Assembly: GCA_003971905.1 (NCBI GenBank)
Contig: RSEE01000005.1
Span: 1,116,001-1,180,000 of the forward strand
Direction: 5' to 3'
DNA: 64,000 nucleotides
Origin: Moniliella sp. 'wahieum'
Taxonomy: Eukaryota > Basidiomycota > Moniliellomycetes > Moniliellales > Moniliellaceae
Shown here piece by piece: positions 23,201 through 33,261 of the stretch. A program made the translations under genes and the position numbers. The notes below the pieces were generated by a model. It saw only the letters and a program-made list of their open reading frames with translations, was not told the DNA's origin and searched no databases. The first letter of the stretch is position 1. Every line of letters starts with the position of its first letter.

Positions 23201-24504
23201 AATCCGGGTCGGAAGAACTGCCTCACCATTGTGGAACTCAATATAGTCGTCCGTGTTGAAGACCACGACACGAGCCTTGGCCCGTTGATCCCGCGTTTGC
23301 AACGCCAGTTCTTCCGCGCCTGGTGCGGATGGATCAATGCCCAAGGCTTGGATCTCCTCCCGGGTGAGAACATCCTCCTTCTCCGGCGTGCCAAGCTCGC
23401 TGTCTTTGCCCTTGCTTCCTCGCCCCTTCATACGCAATACACGCTTGCGCTCCCGCACTCTGCACCCATCGCAGACGCTGATCTGGGAGTGGGGTGCGGT
23501 GGCGGTGACAACGGTGGCATCGAGAAAGAGTGTATGTTGAGGGTCCACTTGGGGCGCTTTGTATTTGCGGCTTTTACGCCGTGTGCCCGTTCCGGGAGGC
23601 AACTTGATGTGCGAGAAGCTGCCGATCCGCTGCCACAGCTCTGTCGGGCCAAACCGAGCACGCGCCGTGCTGAGCGCCTGCGGGGAAATGATTCCCATAT
23701 CTGGTGCGGCTTCTTCCCCAGCATGGGGATCAGGTCCACCAGGAACGGAGGAAGGCGTGTTGCGCACCAACTCGATCCTCATTCGGATCTGGGTCTCGAC
23801 GCGGCTCTTGGCCCCAATGAGCGAGACGCCATGCACGTGCACTTGGAGCTGGCCCAGCTGGTCCTTGGGCGGGGCACAATGGTGGTAGCCGTGTAGCCCA
23901 GGTCGGCATCGCTCGTGTGGCTGTAGTGCGATCCAATGCCAAACTGGGCGGGGTTCGGCTGCAGCTCCATTGGCCGTGCCAGTTGGGCCGGATGTGGGGT
24001 GACTGCTTCGTCTTGCGAGGCCTGAGGGGGCTGCCTGGCCACGGGGCCCAGGTTATTTGCAGCGGGTCTGTCGGATACAAGAAAAAAATAACACAGTTAG
24101 CATGGATTGGCGAAAATGCAGAGGGACGACCAAGGGACGTACGCGACGTTGTCGGTACAGATCATGCCATCGAATGTGGCATCAACCGTGGCGTGATCCA
24201 AGGCGGATGGAGGGGCGGTGGAGGGCGGCAGGGCGTGTGGCTCAGCCTGAGCCGTGGGCGGGAGGATGGCCTGGAGGGAGAAGGGGGAGGAAAAGGAGGG
24301 GGGCTGGGCGTGGAAGAAGGGCTTGAGGTCGTGGTCGTGGTCGCTGGAGGGCGCTTCGCTGGTGAGGGGGGCGGAGCTGGAGGGGGACGGCGTGCTGAGC
24401 GAGAGCTCGGGGGGCGAGCCGTGGAGGGACGGGCGGGAGGAGGAGGCGGAGGGCGGCATGCCGAAGGATGGGGGTGCGCATGCGTCCCAGGCAGCGGCGG
24501 CCAT
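20286..24504 (-). CDS. SPT23/MGA2-type membrane-tethered transcription regulator
   Basis: In yeasts this family resides in the ER membrane and is clipped by the ubiquitin-proteasome system to release an N-terminal activator of the OLE1 desaturase gene. The ATG at 24502-24504 opens a Ser/Pro-rich exon. An intron at 24068-24141 has a GTACGT donor, GCTAAC branch and GACAG end. Then come the conserved N-terminal domain (VHVHGVSLIGAKSRVETQIR, CYCRHHKEKLGFCVIF), an IPT/TIG domain (VTQLIPREGPTTGGTEVTVL, about 22170), ankyrin repeats (GLTPLHFAALHGRTGVTRRL, about 21410), an acidic stretch, a PPAY motif near 20640 and one C-terminal membrane helix (MLTLFWLPALVIASLLMIYS). The TAA is at 20286-20288. Several frame switches occur, for example near 22190 and after the ankyrins. 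The single gene fills the role of both yeast paralogues; I see no second copy here. Confidence 0.88.
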
Positions 24505-25386
24505 GGGGACACGTGGGCGGAGACGGAGGGGCGGTGGAGAAAAGCGGTGACGAAAGCGGCCACGGTTGCTGCAACGAGCAAGACGGGGTGTGCTGCGTGC
24601 TGTGATGTGTGATTTGGCCTGGCAGGGCGCGTGCATCTTGCGTGCATGCACGCGCCAGGACCTGGCCTGCGGACCCTCGACGCAGCAGTACTCGGTGTAC
24701 GCCCAGCACTGAGTTCCGAGTGGTGCGTGCCGCGCGGCACGCACGCACGCATGCAGGCAGATCGATGATCGCAGGTGCGCACCCTGCCGCCTGCTGCGTC
24801 GCCCATCACCCATCGCCCTCGTCCCACCCGGGCGGTTTTGCGCGGCACCGCGGCAGGCCGCCGCGTGTCCAGTGCGCTCCCTGCCTGGCCTGGCGGCACC
24901 GCACGAGCGCAGTGTGCGGCGCGCCGATTTGTTGGGAGCCGCCTGCGCGTCTGGAACGGCACAGCCGAGCCAGCTGGTGCGCACAGTCACTAGTCAGCTC
25001 ACCCACCGGCTCCAGCCGATGTAGAATCCTACGTGCCAACCCAGCGCCTCGTCCACCCCCGCTGCCCAGATGGCGCGGCCACACCCACTCTCCAATCTCA
25101 TCGCGCCCTTGTTGGCGGTTCCCCTTCCCATCCTCACCGTGGCCCTGCCTCTGCGTCTGCGTGGAGGCACCCCTTCGGTCTCTGTCGCTTCGCATCCCCC
25201 ATCCAATATATCTTTCCCACCTGGTGCACTTTTTGCGTCGCCGTTGCCTCTCGTACGCCTGCCTGATGACGCTTGCTCACAAGCTAGGGGCCTGCTCAGC
25301 GCTCACCGGCGGCCACCCGACTGTTCCTCTCAGCCCGCGCACAACACACACCTCTCTAGGCTCGACTCCTGCTTGCGGCACGCGGC
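24505..25386. other. SPT23/MGA2 upstream region
   Basis: This is the 5' flank of SPT23/MGA2 and the 3' flank of aminopeptidase P. It has GTGCGTGC and ACGCATGC words and a GATCGATGATCGC patch at 24759. Long open frames on both strands here are low-complexity and unrelated to known proteins. Confidence 0.4.
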
Positions 25387-27368
25387 TTACTGCCGCATAA
25401 GCCAGCGCAGAGCGACCTTGTCGTGCTGGACGAGGGGTTTGAGCAGGCGCTTGCACCACTCATTGTGCTCCCAACCACCGCTTCTCACCCGGCGCGAGCA
25501 GGGCATAGTCGACCAAATGCGTATCGATGGGCGCGACTGTGATCCTCTCAAACCCCAACCACCCGGCGCCTCGCTCCACGACCAGCATCAAGCTTTCCGT
25601 GCGCACCCCAAACTCGCCGGGGTAGTAGCCGGGCTCGTTCGTCAACACCATCCCAGCCACCAGCGGAACGGGTACCATTGCGCCCCCTGAACTTTGGGAA
25701 AAGCCCATGGGCCCCTCATGCACGCCCAGGTAAGAGCCCACCCCGTGGCCCGTACCAGTGGCGAAATTCATCTTGTCCGCCCACAACGCCTGGCGGGCAA
25801 GCACGTCCAGCATCGGTCCCGTCGTGCCCGCTGGGAAGGTGGCGCGGTCCAAGGCCATGTGGCCTTGGAGCGCGCGCGTGTATCCTCGCTTCTGCATTGC
25901 CGTCGGTTTGTATCCCGGCCCCTCAAAGAAAACCGTACGGGTCGTGTCAATCGTGCCGTCAAGGTACTGCGCACCACAGTCGGCTAGATAGGGCGTGGTC
26001 CGGTCCAACACTTCGCTTGCACTGGCCGTCGGCTGGTAATGCGGCAAGGCGGCATTGGGGCCTGTCGCGCTAATTCTGCGCTTTCCCGTTCGTCTTTCAG
26101 TTCTCTCAACACAAGCATGGGGGGCGGGGTAGGGGGGCGGGGTAGGGGGGCGGGGACGGACGTACGGGGCATAGGACAGCCCGCATACAGAGGCAACTTT
26201 TTGCGCTCATCGTCCAGCCGGACGGCGGCTTGCCACTCGGTGACCTGTTTACCGAGCAGCACGTCGTGCTCCAAGTGGGCCGCCCAGATGGTCCACGCTG
26301 CGCCGTCACGCAGGTAGGCGTTCTTAAATCCTTGGATCTCGCCCGCGTTTTTCACCGCCTTGGCCAACGCCACTGGGTTGTCCGCACCCAAAATCGACAG
26401 GGTGCCCTTCCATGCCCGCGCTGCTGCAAAGCTAATCTTCTCCCCGACAAGAGCACATTGTCCCCCAGCGGCGGCGAGGAACGGCCATAGGGCTTGGTAC
26501 GCGTGGACCTCCACCCCCAAGCTAGCGAGGTACCCCTGCACCTCGGCTACCAACCCCGCTTCCACAAATATCTTGACCCGCACCTCTTCTTCCTCCACGC
26601 TCACCGCCACATAGGCGGGAAAGACGGGTGTGTGCGGGACATAGGCTTGGCCTCGCAAGTTGAGCAGCCACGCTACTTCGTCCAAGGCGGTGACGAGGTA
26701 GGTGGCGCCGCCGCGTGCGAACGAAGGTTGGTCCGCCTCCTCCTCCCTCTGGGTGCGAATGTAGGCGCGCACCCAGCTGGCCAACTGGGCCAGCTTGGCC
26801 TCCGCTGGTTTGCCTGCAAATTCGAGGGGGTGCACGTGCACGGGGTTCATCACAGGCGCCGGCTTGGAGGTCCAGATCTGGTCAATCGGGTCCTGCGCGG
26901 GGAGGTACACATCTGCGCCTTTCTTTGCCAGTGCAGCGACCAAGGCTGAGCCAGGACCTAGGTGCTGCCGGGTCAGTGTGGTGATGGGGAGGGGCGGGGG
27001 GGGGGGATGCGAACGAGGCACGTACGGTAGGAGATGAATTGCGGGTTGAACCCGACCCGTTCGCCCTTTTCGCCGTGGAAAGTAACCACTGGTCCCAGCT
27101 CGCGACGCCCAGCGCGCCGACCTTGTGCAGGGTCCAGTGGTGGTCCAGCTGGCGCTGGGCCTGCACCCAGTACCGGCCATCGGCAAACAAGTGCGCGCTC
27201 TCGCGTCCGACGATCACGGTGCCGGCGCTACCCGTGAAGCCCGAGATGAACGCGCGGCGTTGGTCCGGCGGTGCCGTGTACTCACTTGCATGTGCATCGT
27301 CGGAAAACACGACAAACCAATCTGCCTTGTGCTGCAGCAGGTCGCGCAGTGCAGCCAGCTGCTCCCCG

Positions 27369-27410
<42 letters not shown>

Positions 27411-27523
27411 TGCTCCTTGCCTGGTTTCGCCTCCTCGCGCACAGGCAGCGTCGAGGAGCGGCTGAGCAGCGAGTCGGTATCCTGCTCACGACGGAGTAAA
27501 GGCAGGCAAGCGGCGAGCCCCAT
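25387..27523 (-). CDS. Xaa-Pro aminopeptidase (aminopeptidase P, M24B)
   Basis: This cytosolic metallopeptidase removes an N-terminal residue that precedes proline. The ATG is at 27521-27523. The N-terminal creatinase-like domain reads EYTAPPDQRRAFISGFTGSA and DGRYWVQAQRQLD. The catalytic pita-bread domain shows all five metal ligands: the two Asp in DGTIDTTRT, His in GTGHGVGSYLGVHEGP, Glu in LTNEPGYY and Glu in VRTESLMLV. The C-terminus EHNEWCKRLLKPLVQHDKVA is conserved; it lies one frame away from APGEKRW, so the true stop is TAA at 25387-25389. Two introns are likely, at about 26965-27025 and 26105-26165 (both GTACGT donors). A Thr-Pro repeat is inserted near residue 40. Length is about 620-640 aa, as in eukaryotic homologues. 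Confidence 0.9.
27370..27408. repeat. GGCGTC hexanucleotide microsatellite in aminopeptidase P
   Basis: About six tandem GGCGTC units in the coding region. On the minus strand they encode a Thr-Pro run (TPTPTPTPTPTP). Confidence 0.85.
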
Positions 27524-27689
27524 GACGTGGTGCGAGGTGCGAAGTGACAGGTGGGAGGAAAAACAAGAGAAAACATAAAGTGGGCCAACCGGGCTATATA
27601 CAGGTAGACAGACGATTGCTGGGCCAATCTGTGGGGTCGATATAGAATCTGGCTACACGGCCCCCCTATCGCTGTGAGCGTCGTATATT

Positions 27690-27899
27690 GCGATCATCGA
27701 TCATCGATCACGGCCATCTTAGATCTTAGATCGTTTATCGCATGGAAAATCACGTGGCTCTTCTCGATCAGTATAGTAAGTACCGGCGGGTACCCGCTCG
27801 GCTGGATATACCCCGTGTCCTGGCCCCCAGGGCGCGCGCCACAGCAGCAGCGCTCCTGGCGAGGAAGATGATCGATGATCGATGATCGATAATCGATAA
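27690..27899. repeat. Two TCGA heptamer arrays in inverted orientation
   Basis: 27690-27710 holds about three TCGATCA units. 27872-27899 holds TCGATGA twice then TCGATAA twice. The two are largely reverse complements, with about 160 bp between them that includes a CTTAGATCTTAGATC patch. Confidence 0.8.
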
Positions 27900-29293
27900 C
27901 CGCCTGTACTGATTGTTGGCCGGTGCATTGGGCCCACGCCAGTGACCGGGTGACCACCATCCTACTGTCTCTTTCCCATCTTTTGGACCGAGGTAGTAAT
28001 ACTCCACCTGAGGATGACCTACTCTGCTCTTTCCACTGCAGGAGAGGGGGCAGCGGAGGCGAGTACCGAGTAGAGTAAATCGGCTCTGACGCTGCAATGC
28101 GCAATGCACCGTCCCAGAACGAAGAGAGAAAATCGAGCCTCTGTCTTAGTTCCCATGTGGAGTGAGCTAGTACAGTGAGTACGCTAGATAAAAGCGTGAA
28201 ACGAAGAGAGGACCAACACGCCCTAGGCTTGCTGCCCCAAAAACAAGTATGCACCACGGTCTTGAGACTGCAGCACCGAGCACGACTGATGCCCCGGCTG
28301 CCGCCACCGATCGGCGCCAAAAGCAGCACATCGATTCTCTTCCAACGGATGCTCCTGCGTTTTCGCGCCCGATGGACTGGCGAAGATGGCACGGGGAAAG
28401 GAAGGGATGCATATGATGGGGCGCGCGCTACGGGGTTGAGTGAGAATGTTCGTGCGGGTTTGCTGGCCATAGATAGCGCTCCATCGCGACAGGAATCAAA
28501 CACCTGCTGGCTTGTTGCGAGGAACGGCAGAAGCTGCCGCCAATGGGGGGGCATCTATGACCCTATGTATTGCCCATCAGAGTGCATCAATCACAAGCGA
28601 TGGGAGTGTTGTACCAATTCATGTATGTGTATCGAGTTTTCACCGCTGGATCGCAAGACAGGAACGATACGGGCAAGCGGTAGTCAGAGCGTACGACAGC
28701 TAAACGCGACTGGCTGCGTGCTCCGTCTTGCCCATGGTAGGCTAGCGTACACTAATAATACTCGACCTAAGATAGATAGAGTATGAGACGGAAGAATGTG
28801 ACGGAGGAAGAAGAGCAGGAATTGTATCTTTGGTCGATTGCAAGCTGGAGCGGGCGCCGAGCGTACAACGGTGTCTTTTCCCTTTGGCGGCGCATGGACT
28901 GACAAGGAGAAGCTCATGGGCAGTAGGAGGCTCCAAAGTGACCACGGAGGGGGGGGCATATCCTTAATCCGCGCCTATTTTATGGTGGCCCTTGCCCTCT
29001 ACCAGGTTCTTCCCGCAGCAGACAAAAGTGGAATAACCTGACTTTTGTACCGCCATCCAGAGGGGCAAAGCGCGAGGGAGACAAAGCAGGACTCGAGGTG
29101 GGCCAAGCATCGAGCTTTGAGCTTCAAGGCGCTGCCCCTGCCGCCCCAAGTCGATGCGCATTGGAGAGGGGGCGAAAATGAGGTGGATGCGGTCCAGAGA
29201 TTCATTGAATGTCGGATTGAATGGGTGCCAAGACGAGGGAGGATGAAATTGCATCGTTGCAGGCCTGGGTTGAATTGAACATTGACGTATTGC

Positions 29294-29307
29294 AGCTTGA
29301 AGCTTGA
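29294..29307. repeat. AGCTTGA heptamer, two copies
   Basis: Two exact adjacent units. A related AGCTTCA/AGCTTAA pair is at 7524-7537. Confidence 0.75.
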
Positions 29308-29709
29308 AACTAAAGGCTTGGGACCGAATCGGGTCGGTGCAATCCGACCCGCACGTGGGCAATGATGCTACGCTGGATTCCTGGGGCCTAGACCCAGTAA
29401 CGACACCTACCATGCGTTACCGGTTTGCGCCGCGCGTTCTGCCCCTCCTTCCCTTCGCGTTTTCATCGCCCATCGTGCTTCATGCATCATGCCTCATGAC
29501 CGCCCAGTAGATTGAATGGATGCGAGCTGACGCTACTGGAATAGGCAACGCGAATGAAGAAATAGCAAGGAGCGGAAAGAAAAGGGTGGGTTCTTGGGTA
29601 TCTGACAAGCCCAGCCCAGCTTGCAACAACTACGTTTCTTGCTTGGGGGCAAGGTTCGGCGGTTGCAACGTGGGCTGGCCGGTGCCCCCCTAGGAGAAGC
29701 ACCAGCTGA

Positions 29710-30088
29710 TCACAGTTCGTCGTGAAGACTGGCAAGCGGGTCGGCTTCTTGCGGGGCATCAAGCCCGACAAACTTGCGAAAGAAGGGCACGTAGAGCACC
29801 ATCTTGTCCGTCACCCAGTCCACCCGCCCTGTTCCTCGGCCTTGACGAGGAAATGGGCCATAACGACCGGGCCGAGCACGACCAGGCTAAAGAAGGCGAT
29901 CAGACCCAGCGCAAAGCGCCACTCGCGTCGCCACGACCACGGCTCGAGGTCCTCCGGCCGCACCTTGGGCTGCGGCAGCAGGACAGGCGGCGGCGGGCGG
30001 CGCGCCTTGGTGGCGGGGCGTCGGCCGCCAGCGCATCCAGCTTTTGGGAAATGTCGGTATGCTTGGGCGTGGGCTTCGAGTCGGCCAT
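29710..30088 (-). CDS. Small single-pass membrane protein, unrecognised
   Basis: The protein is about 120 aa. The ATG at 30086-30088 opens MADSKPTPKHTDISQKLDAL. A Pro-rich segment, then PKVRPEDLEPWSWRREWRFA, lead into one hydrophobic helix (LGLIAFFSLVVLGPVVMAHF) and a short tail (KMVLYVPFFRKFVGLDAPQE) ending in LHDEL and TGA at 29710-29712. Two frame switches are needed, at the Pro/Arg-rich segment near 30000 and in a GG run near 29815. The Trp/Arg-rich segment before the helix suggests a cytosolic or matrix interface. The HDEL-like C-terminal four residues are a classical ER-retrieval signal, but the helix has no signal peptide before it, so this may be chance. I do not recognise the family. 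Confidence 0.6.
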
Positions 30089-30253
30089 GGCTGGAAGAGG
30101 TGGTCGGGGGGGGGGAGGGCGGGCCACTGCTTGCTGCCAGTTATAGGCAGGCACAACCACTGCGGGGAGGGTACACTTTGAAAGTGGAACGCAGCGGAGG
30201 CGGAATCCGGGGGGGAGCGGGGGGCGGGTGATGCAGGCGTCACACGGGTGTGA

Positions 30254-30274
30254 CATGTGACATGTGACATGTGA
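30254..30274. repeat. CATGTGA heptamer, three copies
   Basis: Three exact tandem units within a divergent promoter interval. Confidence 0.9.
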
Positions 30275-30344
30275 TGGGCTGAGCCCGAGGAAGAAACGCA
30301 CCGCGCAACTGTTGCAGCCCAGGGCAGCGGTAAGTCCAGCGTCA

Positions 30345-30358
30345 CGCGTCACGCGTCA
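30345..30358. repeat. CGCGTCA heptamer, two copies
   Basis: Two exact units, 70 bases from the CATGTGA array in the same divergent promoter interval. Confidence 0.85.
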
Positions 30359-30487
30359 GGGCGACCGGCTGGAAGTGGGAGTGAGGTCACTCGTCAGCTG
30401 GACTCAGACTGCGTTAGCTGCGAACCTTGAAGCTTCACAGCGCGCCCATCTCTCCCTCCAGTGCCGTGCCTGCCTTCTCCGCCCCAC

Positions 30488-32619
30488 CATGCCGAGGGCT
30501 ACGCGCACCCCGCCCCCCCCTACGCCCCCCACGCTGCCCCCGCCCCACATGGCCTACGTCTACCCCCGCCCCTCCCGCCCTCCGAGCAGATGGGCGCCTA
30601 CCCGCCCCATCCCTCCGCCCCCTCGCCCCGCCACCGCTGCACCCACACCCGTCCCAGCCCCCCGCCCCAGCCGTCCGCCCAGCCCCGCCCCATCCACACC
30701 ACACCCTCCTCCCCACCGACGGCCTCCCCCGCGGCCCGCCGCACGACGTGCCCACGCCCTACGCGCGCAGCTCCCCCCCCCAAGTACCACGAGTACCACC
30801 CGTCCCAGATCCCAGCCTGGTCTGCGCCCCACGCCACGCCCGGGTCCACATCATCCTTCCTCCGACCCCATGTACCGCCCGATGCCTATGACAGCATCCC
30901 GCCCCCCATGGGTACTCGTCTTGTTTCTGTCCCCGGCTGCCGCCGGCGCGCCCCCCTGCCCCAATGTCCGCTGCCTCGGCGGCTGCCGTTCTGCCTCCGT
31001 ACCCAACCCCCCGCCCCCGAATGGAAATCGGTCGGGAGGCAAGCCTCGCGGTCGAAGCGGGGCGGCCAAGGCGCCGCGCCGCAAAAAGCTGAGGACCGCG
31101 AGCCTCGTCGCCCGCCGGCACGCAGGAGGAGGCAGACGAGACGCGGAGCGAGGTGCGTGCGACGGCTCCCCATCCCGCCATGCCCCCCGCCGCGCGAGAG
31201 CAAAAAGGACAAAAACGAAGGGAGGTGCTGGAACGAATTCAGCGGCACTACCGCGAGTCGCACGACAATCGTGACCTGTACGTCCTGTCCCGTCCCTGGT
31301 GGAGCAGAGGGCGCCCGAACAGCAGGAACCAGTTGAGTACTAACGTTTGTCTCTAGTTTGACCGCCGAGCTGCTCCGAGAGACCGGGGCGAGCCACACAA
31401 GGTTAATGCTGACCCCCACGTCGGAGCGGGAGTACCAGCTGGCAGCCGCTCAGCTGACGATTGAGCGCGACACGTTGCTACGAAAGGTTCAATTGTTCCA
31501 CGAGTATCTTATGGAGCAAGCACAGGCTCAGTTTGATGCCGATCTGGCCCGGTGGGATGAGGAGGCGAAACAGGCCCAGCAGCGCATTCGGGACAAGCTC
31601 CTCTTTTCCGTCGAGGAGAAACGAGGCCAGCTCAAGTCGGAAAAGGAGAATGGCGAAGCAGCTTTTGGTACGTGCTAGCCCTTGGTCACCGCGACGGCGT
31701 TTGTACCAACTGACTGACCCTTGACCCCCCAGCCGAATCCCTGATGGAACAGCAACGCCAATCCACCCGCAAGTTGCGCAACAAACATTCTGGCCGTCCC
31801 ACCCGTGGCTCTTTTTTGGACGACGATTTGGAAGCTCCTTCGGGCGGCGCACCCACACGAGCGGACGCTCACACGGCCCAGGGCGGCAACGCAGGACACC
31901 ATGGCCTCACCTCGGGCACGGGCGCGCTTGGCCTCAACTTGTCCGGCAGCCTGGTGCAGAGCATGGGCTTCTCCCTCTCCGACTTGCTTGTGCTCACGTC
32001 CGCAGGCCGGTTGGGCCTTGCGTTCCCTTCCCGCTCCCCTCCTTATCCTCATCCCAGTCCCCCTCCCCCTCCGCTCCGTCGGAGCGGAGAGGAACCAAGC
32101 GCCCAGCCGCCGACGAAGAAGAGTTGATCTCGGAACTGCTCACGGGACCTCTGCACCTGCGTCTGGACCCTGCCACGGTCCTCGACCTGCTCGGATTAGG
32201 GGGGAGCGTCGCGGCCCCCTTTGGCGGGGGCGGGATCATGACCGGTCTCGCCGACGGAGGCGCGGGGGCGAGCAGGGCGTAGTCATCGTTGGACCAGGTG
32301 CCAACAAGGCAGGAAAAAGGCTCGCCAGGGTCCCGGCGCTGCGGCGGCAGCAGCAGCAGCAGCAGCAGCAGCAGCCACGGCAAGTGGGTTAGGGGATGTG
32401 ATCGAGAGCCCGTCGGGGCACTTGGCCGCTGGCACCGCTGCCTCGGCCGCAGTCTTGTCGGCGACCATAGGCGCTGGGCCTGTGGGGCGGCTCAAGTGGG
32501 ACCAGGGCAAGTCGCTGCAGGCGCTCACCCCGGCGGCGCCGGCGGATGTCGAGTCGGACCTGGCGCGCATCCGCAAGGCGGTGGGCTCGAGCAAGAGGCC
32601 GCCGGCCAAGCGGAAGTGA
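30488..32619 (+). CDS. Sds3-like subunit of a Sin3 histone-deacetylase complex
   Basis: The conserved helical Sds3/BRMS1 core is visible across two introns. Exon text KRREVLERIQRHYRESHDNR joins, over an intron at 31278-31356 (CTAAC branch), to LTAELLRETG. It continues through SEREYQLAAAQLTIERDTLL and a coiled coil to DKLLFSVEEKRGQLKSEKEN. A second intron at 31668-31732 joins to AESLMEQQRQSTRKLRNKHS, a basic stretch typical of the family. Members act in the nucleus in Rpd3/Sin3 co-repressor complexes. The N-terminal part (30488 to about 31180) is Pro-rich and ambiguous in frame, so the start is a guess. Near the C-terminus is a polyalanine run (32347-32375), then a tail ending PPAKRK with the stop at 32617-32619. 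Family assignment is moderate. Confidence 0.62.
32347..32375. repeat. GCA trinucleotide microsatellite
   Basis: About ten CAG/GCA repeats inside the Sds3-like gene. In the frame that reaches the likely stop they encode polyalanine. Confidence 0.85.
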
Positions 32620-33261
32620 GGGGGGCTATTGGATGGAGTTGCATTGAGTGTGTGGATGGCCGTGGGTTGGTACAGGACGGGCGTGGGACGGGGACAGTCG
32701 CGAGTCGTGCCAGGAGTGGCTGGTGGGGCGGCCGACGCCTGCCACAGTGGGCACCTGCAGCACGTGACGCAGCGTCAGTACCAATATCAATATCAATACT
32801 ACTGGAGCTCCGACGCCGCGCTGCGGGTGCAAGTGCTCGTCCGTTCGGTGCAATGCGCATGGGAGGCGCTGCGCTTCGGCGTGGTTCCAACCCTAGCGTC
32901 CATCGGGGATACTGGCGCCATGCGGCTGCTCCCCATTGGGGGCGCCCCAGGCGGCGCACACTGCCGCGGTGCAGCCGGTCGTCCCAGGGCACGTTTCAAC
33001 GGGCCGCACGGCGCCGCTGTGGGCACAGGCGCAAATTTTTTTCCTTCTTCCCGGCCGCGCACAGCACAGCACCAGTGCTAGCCAGCCAACCCCGTCCCCC
33101 CCCGGTCGGCTGCCTATATGGTGCTGCCCCAGCCCCCCCGCCTCTCGTTTCGCCACCACCACTGCTCCGACAGCAGGAGCCGTTGTACTACTGGTACGCA
33201 TCCCTTCTCTCTCCCGCCTCGGCCCGCCGCCCTAACCCCCCACCCGCCGCTGCAGTCCATC
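32620..33261. promoter_or_regulatory. eEF3 upstream region with 5' UTR intron
   Basis: The DNA between the Sds3-like stop and the eEF3 ATG includes a CCTATATGG box near 33113 and pyrimidine-rich DNA. A likely 5' UTR intron at 33194-33255 has a GTACGC donor, CCTAAC branch and CTGCAG end, finishing six bases before the ATG. Leader introns are common in highly expressed fungal translation genes. Confidence 0.5.

Larger units (their letters stand above)
27524..29709. other. Intergenic region upstream of aminopeptidase P
   Basis: I could not support a gene. A 286-codon open frame (27694-28554, minus) and a 203-codon one (28175-28786, plus) overlap each other and look like chance frames: Ser/Arg-rich and without family features. 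The region holds the TCGA heptamer arrays at 27.69-27.90 kb and an AGCTTGA pair at 29.3 kb. Confidence 0.4.
30089..30487. other. Divergent spacer upstream of the small membrane protein and the Sds3-like gene
   Basis: This interval separates two divergently transcribed genes and should hold both promoters. It contains the CATGTGA and CGCGTCA arrays described separately. Confidence 0.5.

Noticed and set aside
22757-23896. 379-codon plus-strand open frame
   Set aside because: It is antisense to the conserved N-terminal domain of SPT23/MGA2.
27694-28554. 286-codon minus-strand open frame
   Set aside because: It has no family features, is Ser/Arg-rich, runs through the TCGA arrays and overlaps an equally featureless plus-strand frame.
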